7,736 nucleotides of DNA, taken from NCBI GenBank assembly GCA_900552605.1, contig USAR01000063.1:1-7736 (forward strand), in the 5' to 3' direction. Below, piece by piece: positions 1-6,500 of this stretch. This DNA comes from an uncultured Oscillospiraceae bacterium. Lineage in GTDB: Bacteria > Bacillota > Clostridia > Oscillospirales > Acutalibacteraceae. The position numbers were made by a program, and so were the translations under genes. Numbering within the stretch: position 1 is the stretch's first letter; each line of letters opens with the position of its first letter. The notes under the pieces are model-generated. The model made no database searches. It was given only the letters and a program-made list of their open reading frames with translations, and was not told the origin of the DNA.

Positions 1-600
1 GCCTGTGTGCGCCTCGCCCCAAGTGCCGAATGTACCTATATCGATGCACTAAACACGCAGGTCGTTATCAAGCTTTCTCGCACACTCCGCAACAAAGCGT
101 TCAAGGTATTTTAAATAAACGGAGTCGTTGTATATCGGCTCAAAGGATTCATCAATATGAGTTTCAAAATAAATATTTCTAATACCCGATTTTTTAAGCG
201 AGTGCTCATAAAACTCTGCGTCTGAATCAAAAACCCATTTCGGCGTGGCATAAGGAACGTCGTGCGCCATACCTTCATATGTTCAAAAGCGGAAACTGAA
301 CTTGAAGCCAAGTGCACCGTAACGATTCATAATATCGCCGATTGACGACCAATCGTATACGCCGATTTCTTTTTCTATATCCGACCAATCCACTTTTAAA
401 TATAGTATTTTCATACCGGGCAGCTTATTAAGGTCAGTTTCCTTTTCAACATCATCACGATATATTTAGCGCGCCATACCGTTATCAATATAGTGCAAAT
501 ACCAACCCCTGTGCGGATTATCAAGCACTGTTTTATCATCGGCAAAGTTTCTGAAGTCGTGCCAATATTCCGAATTGCTTTTTTTGCAGTAATAAAACAT
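1..600 (-). pseudogene. DUF4874/DUF4832-like (glycosidase-like) gene with three in-frame stops; partial
   Basis: One frame read from ATG at 600 gives 200 codons of coherent protein down to the window edge, with stops at codon 45 (TAA, 468-466), 106 (TGA, 285-283) and 184 (TAG, 51-49). The frame never shifts. It contains NPHRGWYLHY near residue 28 (the NP-x-RG-W/F-Y signature), then ILYLKVDWSDIEKE and VYDWSSIGDIMNRYG, a barrel-like strand-helix pattern. DVPYATPKWVF follows, and after the third stop CIDIGTFGTWGEAHTG, resembling the D-I-G-x-x-G-x-W-GE-x-H motif of DUF4832-type, TIM-barrel glycosidase-like proteins. The Glu of WGE is a candidate acid/base residue (inference). It follows the hydrolase by two bases and has a good ribosome binding site, so it belonged to the same operon. 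As written, only a 44-residue peptide would be made from the proper start. It is either a decayed gene or a stretch of poor sequence. The rest lies outside the window. Confidence 0.75.
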
Positions 601-602
601 TT

Positions 603-3176
603 TCATTCCACCTCTATAAGCACAATGTCATACATAACATCGGTGCGGTTTTCGGTTTTTAGCTTAATTGCCGCCATCTGCCCTGCCTTTGCATTCTCGG
701 AGCAAGTAACTGTATTGCCGCAAAGCGTTATGATATCGCTGCCCACCGCAATTTCCGCAGTCAGCTTTTCTTTCGATGTAAAATTAACAAAGCTGCCGCC
801 GACAGCAGTGCTTTCACCGGGCTTTAGCTTTATAAGCTTTCTGTCAGCTTTCACCTGTGCAATAGGCTTTGCCGTTGTATACATTGTAAGCGTGTGACCT
901 TTGGGCAGAGTGTCACGCAAATCACCGCTTACAAACACTTCACCGCACTTTTGCTGTAAATAAGGCTCAGTCTTTTTATACTCGCCGCAATCTATTATAA
1001 ATTTATTAAATGTCTTTTCAATTGCGGTGTCGAAATGAATTTCGAGCTCTCGATTATCATGGCAGCTGTCTGCTTCAACAAGAATTGTTAAATTGTTTTC
1101 TGACGAAAACGCGGCAATTCGCAAATCACTTTCTGCGGTTTTGCTCAGCAGCACCTTAGAGTGTGACGAAACATAAGGGGTTATTAAGCCGAAAACAGCA
1201 AACGGAAGATTTGCAAGCGTGGGTGAATTCGGCAAGAAATGCCACAGGTCGGAATCGGCAGTGCAAACAAAACTGTTAACCATCGGTATTCTTGCGCCCG
1301 AGAGCATCCAAATAAGAGCACCGGAAATGCCGCGATTTATGTAGTCGAACATAATGCTTGTTATGCTGTAATTCCACTGAGCCATTGTTTTTTGTGTGTT
1401 AAACTCGGTTACAACAAGCGGTTTCCCGTGGGTCGATACAAGTGAATTATCGGCAAAATATTCGGCGTCCTCTGTTTTAAGCCAATACTTGTGCACTGTG
1501 TGCACATCAAGAAGTCCAGGATCTTTTCTCTCAAAATATTCCGCCCATGAGATCTTTGCTGTGTCGCCGCCCGATGTCTCAGGTCCCCACATTTCAATTT
1601 TATCTGCAAGTCCGTTTTCTTTCAGCGCGTCCTTTGAGGTGCGTGCCATCAAAAGCCAATAGTCCGCTTTTTTAAGATCAAGTCCGCCGTACTTTATTCT
1701 GTCCTGTTTTTCCACCATAAAATCGCCGCAGTTTGGCTCGTTGTAAAACGTTAAATACTTTATGTTATCAAAACCCATTGCAAAAAGGTGCTTTAGCACT
1801 GCCACCAAAGATTTTGCAAAATTTTTAATATCTTTAGGCGCTGAGTTTTTCTTTTGGTCAACATCGAGGCAATACCAATCAAAAACGTGTTCGCCAACTT
1901 TCCAGCCGAAGTTAAACTCAATGTCAGTTCCTGCGGCCTTAAAGCTTTGAAAAACCTTATACACTGCTTTCATTTCAGCTGTATTAAAGTCGTAATCACC
2001 TTTCAAATAGCTTTGCTCATCTTTAATAAACCAATCCGGCTGAAACCAAACACGCACCACGTTTGCACGAATTAGCATATTGCGACGTTTTTCCTCTTCG
2101 AAGTATGCTTCGTTATATCCGTCGTTAAGCGATTCTTCCATAAGCATACTCGGCACAACATTGCCTCCAAAGCCGTAAAAATCGTTACACACAGTTTGAG
2201 AAGTGCTTACAAGCGCCTTCCTCTCGCCCTTGCAAACGCCTGCCTCGGTTATAAAAAGCGGTGCTCCCGAAGTAACTGAGCAGCAGTCGCCGCTGAATGC
2301 TTTTTTAACGATATACTTATTTTCGGCAATAGTGATAATTTCCGTTTCACCGCTTGTGCCGCAGGTAAACTCAAGTGCCGAAGGATCGCCCTCAACAGCT
2401 AAAAAGACGCTGCCTGTTTCAATATATTGCCGAGGAGTAAATTTCAGGGTTTCTCCGTTAAGCGTTATGCCTCGTTTTCCGAAGGCTCTGCCGTCGAAAA
2501 GCTCAGCAAACTCAAGTACCCGCTCGCCTTTATCGTCTTGCAGAAATGCTTCATTTGCAAGGTTTTTGCCGGTATATTTTTTAAGAACGCCTGCTTCCAA
2601 ATCATTCTGCGCAGAATAAAGTCCCAAGTACATTATCCTTGAAATATCATCGGTTGGGTTTGGCTCCGATACCTTTATACCAAAGCGCAGCGCCGTTATC
2701 GGTTTATCAAAGGTTATCATAACATCGCCTTGGTACAGCACCCCGGCTTTAAATTCGCGAGTCTTTTTATAGCTGTACATAAGATTCTTACTTTCAAAAA
2801 GCTCACCGTCATTATTATCCGAAAAATAAACATCAAAACCGCTTAAAGCGTAATCGGCATATGCGGCATTTGCAGAGCCTGTAAGCACAAGACTTTCTAC
2901 GGTAATCGGCTCTTCACCTATTGTGTACTGCAATGTAAAATCCGAGCTTAATATATCAATAGTCTTTGTCTCGTTATCGACCACCATTGAACGCGGAGCT
3001 TCGGTTATTCTCTGAAGGAAAAGCGAGCTTTCCTCGCGGTAACGCTTATGCCAGGAGTCAATGCGCGGACGGCTTCCGTCGGCATTTTGCAAAAAGCCCT
3101 GCTTGCCCTTTAAAATATTCTCGTGTGAATAAATATATTCGCATATCTTCTTAGCGTCGGTTGTAACGTTTGCCAT
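603..3176 (-). CDS. Clan GH-A glycoside hydrolase with discoidin-like and Ig-like modules
   Basis: This 857-residue protein should cleave a glycan by the retaining mechanism. A discoidin-like beta module lies at about residues 62-188 (DVYFSD at ~115, FDKPITALRFGIKV at ~156-169). A TIM-barrel domain starts near residue 330 with FYGFGGN, as in GH30-like enzymes. YNEPN carries the likely acid/base Glu480 and VVTEFN the likely nucleophile Glu591; HKYW (~562) and IWMLSG (~622) are further expected active-site strand ends. After the barrel comes a beta-sandwich (~680-770), then a ~80-residue Ig-like module to the end. The family could be GH30, GH39 or GH5-like; I cannot decide, nor name the substrate. 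No signal peptide or membrane segment is visible at the chosen start, nor at the longer GTG start, which is unusual beside a secreted surface protein. The enzyme may act inside the cell or leave by another route. The TGA stop lies two bases from the next start. Confidence 0.85.
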   Translation of the reverse strand: MANVTTDAKKICEYIYSHENILKGKQGFLQNADGSRPRIDSWHKRYREESSLFLQRITEAPRSMVVDNETKTIDILSSDFTLQYTIGEEPITVESLVLTGSANAAYADYALSGFDVYFSDNNDGELFESKNLMYSYKKTREFKAGVLYQGDVMITFDKPITALRFGIKVSEPNPTDDISRIMYLGLYSAQNDLEAGVLKKYTGKNLANEAFLQDDKGERVLEFAELFDGRAFGKRGITLNGETLKFTPRQYIETGSVFLAVEGDPSALEFTCGTSGETEIITIAENKYIVKKAFSGDCCSVTSGAPLFITEAGVCKGERKALVSTSQTVCNDFYGFGGNVVPSMLMEESLNDGYNEAYFEEEKRRNMLIRANVVRVWFQPDWFIKDEQSYLKGDYDFNTAEMKAVYKVFQSFKAAGTDIEFNFGWKVGEHVFDWYCLDVDQKKNSAPKDIKNFAKSLVAVLKHLFAMGFDNIKYLTFYNEPNCGDFMVEKQDRIKYGGLDLKKADYWLLMARTSKDALKENGLADKIEMWGPETSGGDTAKISWAEYFERKDPGLLDVHTVHKYWLKTEDAEYFADNSLVSTHGKPLVVTEFNTQKTMAQWNYSITSIMFDYINRGISGALIWMLSGARIPMVNSFVCTADSDLWHFLPNSPTLANLPFAVFGLITPYVSSHSKVLLSKTAESDLRIAAFSSENNLTILVEADSCHDNRELEIHFDTAIEKTFNKFIIDCGEYKKTEPYLQQKCGEVFVSGDLRDTLPKGHTLTMYTTAKPIAQVKADRKLIKLKPGESTAVGGSFVNFTSKEKLTAEIAVGSDIITLCGNTVTCSENAKAGQMAAIKLKTENRTDVMYDIVLIEVE
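608..615 (-). promoter_or_regulatory. Ribosome binding site of the broken downstream gene
   Basis: AGAGGTGG lies inside the last codons of the hydrolase gene, seven bases before the ATG at 600-598. It shows that the downstream gene was once a properly started member of the same operon, with only two bases between the hydrolase stop and the new start. Confidence 0.65.
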
Positions 3177-3185
3177 TTTTGTCAT

Positions 3186-3189
3186 CTCC
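3186..3189 (-). promoter_or_regulatory. Ribosome binding site that decides the hydrolase start
   Basis: GGAG sits nine bases before the ATG at 3176-3174, giving a protein that begins MANVTT. The in-frame ATG at 3185-3183 directly touches the GGAG and is too close to be used with it. The GTG at 3230 has no ribosome binding site in front of it. Confidence 0.7.
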
Positions 3190-3230
3190 AAAAAGGTGGC
3201 GAGGCAGCATAGTTTTTTTGCCGCACACAC

Positions 3231-3258
3231 TTTATATGATATTTATTGTGGATTGAAA
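3231..3258 (-). promoter_or_regulatory. Weak sigma-A-like promoter candidate for the hydrolase gene
   Basis: On the minus strand TATAAA (3236-3231) resembles a -10 box in five of six bases. TTTCAA (3258-3253), with a 16-base spacer, is a poor -35 box. A start about 50 bases before the hydrolase ATG would result. This would give the hydrolase its own transcription despite the hairpin before it. The call rests only on this similarity. Confidence 0.25.
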
Positions 3259-3275
3259 TGCCGTAATCATTCTAA

Positions 3276-3290
3276 AAAGCATATTGCTTT
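3276..3290. promoter_or_regulatory. Small palindrome, possible operator upstream of the hydrolase gene
   Basis: AAAGCA-TAT-TGCTTT is a perfect 6-bp inverted repeat with a 3-base centre. It lies 18 bases upstream of a weak -35 candidate and 100 bases before the hydrolase start, a fitting place for a regulator site. It could also be chance in AT-rich DNA. An overlapping alternative pairing (AAAAGC with GCTTTT, 3275-3298) could form a hairpin in RNA. Confidence 0.25.
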
Positions 3291-3353
3291 CGGCTTTTCT
3301 TATCTGAGTATTTTTATTATCGTAATAACAATTCTAAATATGCCAAAGCGGCA

Positions 3354-3375
3354 ATTCCGCGCAAAAGCGCGGAAT
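3354..3375 (-). terminator. Perfect intercistronic hairpin, possible weak terminator or mRNA processing element
   Basis: ATTCCGCGC and GCGCGGAAT form a perfect 9-bp stem around a 4-base loop (TTTT on the minus strand). It lies 35 bases after the restored stop of the surface protein gene and 177 bases before the hydrolase start. The run of T expected of a canonical factor-independent terminator is missing right after the stem on the minus strand (TGCCGCTTTGG follows). It may thus be an attenuator or a stabilising 3' end. Confidence 0.45.
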
Positions 3376-3409
3376 CGTCATTTTGGATTGGCTGGCTGAT
3401 AAAGTTTTG

Positions 3410-3512
3410 TTATCGCTTTATTGTCTTATTTTTTCTGCCGAAAACAATTGCCAATCCGCCTGCCGCCGTAAACACAAGAATGGGAATCAGAGCCGCACTC
3501 TGTTTCCGGCGA
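3410..3512 (-). other. Sortase-type sorting signal, split by a frameshift at about 3500
   Basis: Frame A carries SPET at 3512-3501. From 3499 the neighbouring frame reads SAALIPILVF, TAAGGLAIVF, GRKNKTIKR and then a stop at 3412-3410: a hydrophobic span followed by a basic tail, exactly what should follow a sorting motif. If two bases are missing after ACAG, the joined sequence would be SPETG-SAALIP, a match to the (S/P)PxTG type recognised by class B sortases such as that of Clostridioides difficile. If instead one base is extra, it would read SPETSAALIP, a poorer motif. Removal of one base or addition of two at 3498-3501 therefore restores the anchor. Confidence 0.8.
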
Positions 3513-6500
3513 AAACGATGTGTCATTGTAATCGTTATCGGGTGAAGTGTTATCGTCGTTACCGTTATTTCCGTTTTTATCGTTGTTATTATTGTCATCG
3601 GGAATAATGATATCATTAGAATAAGCCGCAAGCATATAGCTTCCGTTTGAAAGTTTGGTGGTCTCAATTGTCGCTTTACCACTTGGATCATAGTTTGATT
3701 CAAGATATTCCATCTCGCCTGCCGACTGACAGAAAACGGGAGCGGACACTTGCTTTGCATTATAGCTAAGCGAAATTTTAACTGTCCTTCCGCCGCAATC
3801 CTCAAGCTTGTTTCCGAAAACATCGTAAAACTCAACGGAATATTTTTGCTTTGAAAGCGCAACCATACTGTTCTCATTCAGCGCTTTTATATCGCTGTCG
3901 CTTAATTTTGATTTAACAATCTTCATTCTGTAAACGTCGTTGTAAATATCGTTGATATCATATTTAACGATCTCTGCGCTTACCCCTGTTTTCTTATCGC
4001 TGAATTTGAGCAGTGTTCCGTTGTATTCGTCCTTCTGTGTGCCCTTTACCGAGCCGCCCTCAAGGGTAATCTCGGTAAGCGAGAAGCACATATGATCATA
4101 TCCGTCATAGTTCTCATCTCCGCAAATAAATCTTATAAGCACACCGCGCGTAAGCTGCGGTACGGTCTTAAAGCTCAATGTACCGTTTGTGGGGTAGCCG
4201 TTAAATGTGTAAATCGGCTTCATATCAAAGTTTGTGTTATCAAACGAATCCAATCTTTCGGAAGCGTAAACCTCAACCTTTTTGGGCAGATAACCTGTTT
4301 GCAATCCCTTAAAATTCATTGTGACCTTGCTCAATATTTTAAGGTCGCCGAGGTTGATGTTTACATCGAGCGGTTTTTTGTTGTTTTCTCCGCCCTCAAG
4401 ACCGTATGGCAAAGAGGTATCCTGATCAAACCAACCCTCAACGTTCTTATTTTCTAAATTTAAAAATGTTCGTTTTTCAAGCTCCTTATCAGCCGTTGAA
4501 ACTATTACATTTGAGCCTTTTAGATCGCGCGATATCTTCTTAAACACGCTAAGCCTGTTTGCAAGACCGATTATCGATACCTCACTGATATACCGACTCG
4601 GATCATAGTCCTCAATAACGAATTTAACATAACGAACGTTTATCTTGGCATATTTAAGCTTTGTGCTGTCTCCGGACTTTTTAACTGTATATTGCAGCGA
4701 GCCGTCTTTCCAAATATCGGCGTAATTTGAAGCAGCATAAACCTTATATTTCTTAATATTGCCGGTGAGTTTGATCTCGTTAATGTTGAGGTCGTTACAA
4801 AGATTATAGTAAAGCACAATATCGCCGGTGTAATTAAACGAAACGCTTTTTGCCGTGCTTTCATCGGTCAGCAGTTCAGCCTTTTGAGCATTGAGCCAAG
4901 ATGACGTCATATCGGTAAGCTTGCCGTTTACAAGCTTTGAGACCTTAACAGGTTTTCCAACGGCAAGGTTGGTCGGATACTGCGGCAAAACGGTTTTGTT
5001 GCCGTATGCCGCGATTTCCGAAATACGCGCGGCAATGTACTCGTTTGCTGTTGTAACAGGGTTAAGTATTCTTATAGCAAAGCTGCAAGCAAGCTTTTTA
5101 TTCTTGGAAATATCAATGATATGACCTCTCGACATTCCGTCGGTGTTCCAATTGTACTCAAAAATCATATTGTCGCTTTCAAAGATATTGTCAACATCGT
5201 CGGCGGCATAAACCTGATACCAGCCGGTGAAATAGTTAGACATATAATCCTTTGAAGCACCGATATAAGCAAACTTTTCAATATTGTAAAACGTTTCTCC
5301 GAAATTGTACACAATATCGAGAGAGCCGGAGCCGTCCGTTGAAGCAAGCTTTAATTTGCCTGACATATCATTGTGCTTTGTGATATCCCCATCTGTCAAT
5401 TGTTTTGCGTTATCGGTTACCTTTACAAGCGATTTATTAAGATAGTATTTCGGCGTGTAATCCTTAAGAATATTTGTGCCGAGCTTTTTAAAATCGTTGT
5501 TGGTAAATGAATCGTTAACCGTTTGCAAAACAGTCGGCTCAAATCCGCTGTTTTCATAGTTGCCGAAAACCGCAAGCTCATTTAAGCGCATATAAACCGA
5601 GTTTTTTGAGGCGTCGATCATTGAGGAATCGTGAGCGCTCACGGGATTATAAAACCTTATGCCGAAATATTTGGCTTTTTTCGGTGTGCTGAATTCAATC
5701 AGGTTTATGCGTTCCTTTTTTGTGTTTTTGAATTCAACTCGGTTTTCATCACTGTAAAGTGTGTCTATATCGTTGCCGAAGAACACCGCAAACCTTGCTG
5801 TTCTGTATATCTCGATTGGATGGTTGGCAACATAAACCGCTTTAATAAGGGCGGTCGATTGCAGGTTATACTGAATTTGCAAATACCTGTTGTCGTTATC
5901 GTACCAAATAACATTACCGTCGTTCCAATCGGCAAATTTAAAGCCTCCGCAAAGCGTGCCAGTTGATGGGTCACCGTCGAAAATCAGGTTTGTCTTTTCA
6001 AAAGAAGCTGATGTTATCTGTCCATTAATAATGCCCATGATACTGCCGTCAAGCGGTTTTATAAGATTAGCACCGTATTTTGTCGGCAATTTTGTGTCGT
6101 CATCAACATCTGCCAAGTCGTCTGCACTTTCTTTTGTTATCGTGCCGAAAACCGCAAGCTGCGACAACCTTAAATACCTCGAAGACAGAGCAACCTTATC
6201 TGTTGCTATGCTCGGGTCAACCGAAACCAAAAAGCGAATACCGATGTACTTTGCGCTGATGGGTTTTGAAAACTTAAATTTCTGCAAGGTTGAGCCGTTG
6301 CTTTGGTAAGTATAACAAAGATTAGAGGAATTATACAGCATTGCATAGCTATCCGAAAAATAAATTTGGTAAGCATAAATTGCATACAGGGCGTTACTGT
6401 GGTTGTAAAAGTCAACCTCATCTACATCCGCAATGCCGCCGAGATAATATACCAAATCCGTGTAATCCTTAGAATTAGTATAAGGCGGTACGTTTTTAGG

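Noticed and set aside
49..270. A 73-residue open frame starting MAHDVPYATP as an independent small gene
   Set aside because: It is the stretch between the second and third stops of the broken DUF4832-like gene; the same frame continues coherently on both sides and no ribosome binding site precedes this ATG.
283..285. TGA recoded as a sense codon (selenocysteine, tryptophan or glycine)
   Set aside because: TGA ends the hydrolase gene at 603-605 with a properly placed new start right after it, and TAA and TAG interrupt the same broken gene, so a single recoding event cannot explain it.
2203..2619. Long plus-strand open frames, here and at 493-897, 5890-6309 and 6303-6725
   Set aside because: They lie antisense to well-supported genes, show no domain motifs and have no convincing ribosome binding sites; they follow from the codon pattern of the true strand.
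3177..3230. An upstream GTG start giving an 875-residue hydrolase
   Set aside because: There is no ribosome binding site before the GTG, and the added residues (CAAKKLCCLATFLE) do not look like a signal peptide; GGAG supports the ATG at 3176.
3498..3501. Programmed ribosomal frameshifting as the first explanation for the displaced anchor
   Set aside because: There is no slippery heptamer, rare-codon/stop arrangement or obvious stimulatory structure at the switch point; a two-base loss or sequence error is simpler, so it is kept only as a minor alternative.
3410..3877. A 155-residue open frame on the minus strand as a separate gene
   Set aside because: Only its last 30 codons are meaningful (the displaced anchor). 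The rest overlaps the surface protein in another frame and has no protein-like character.
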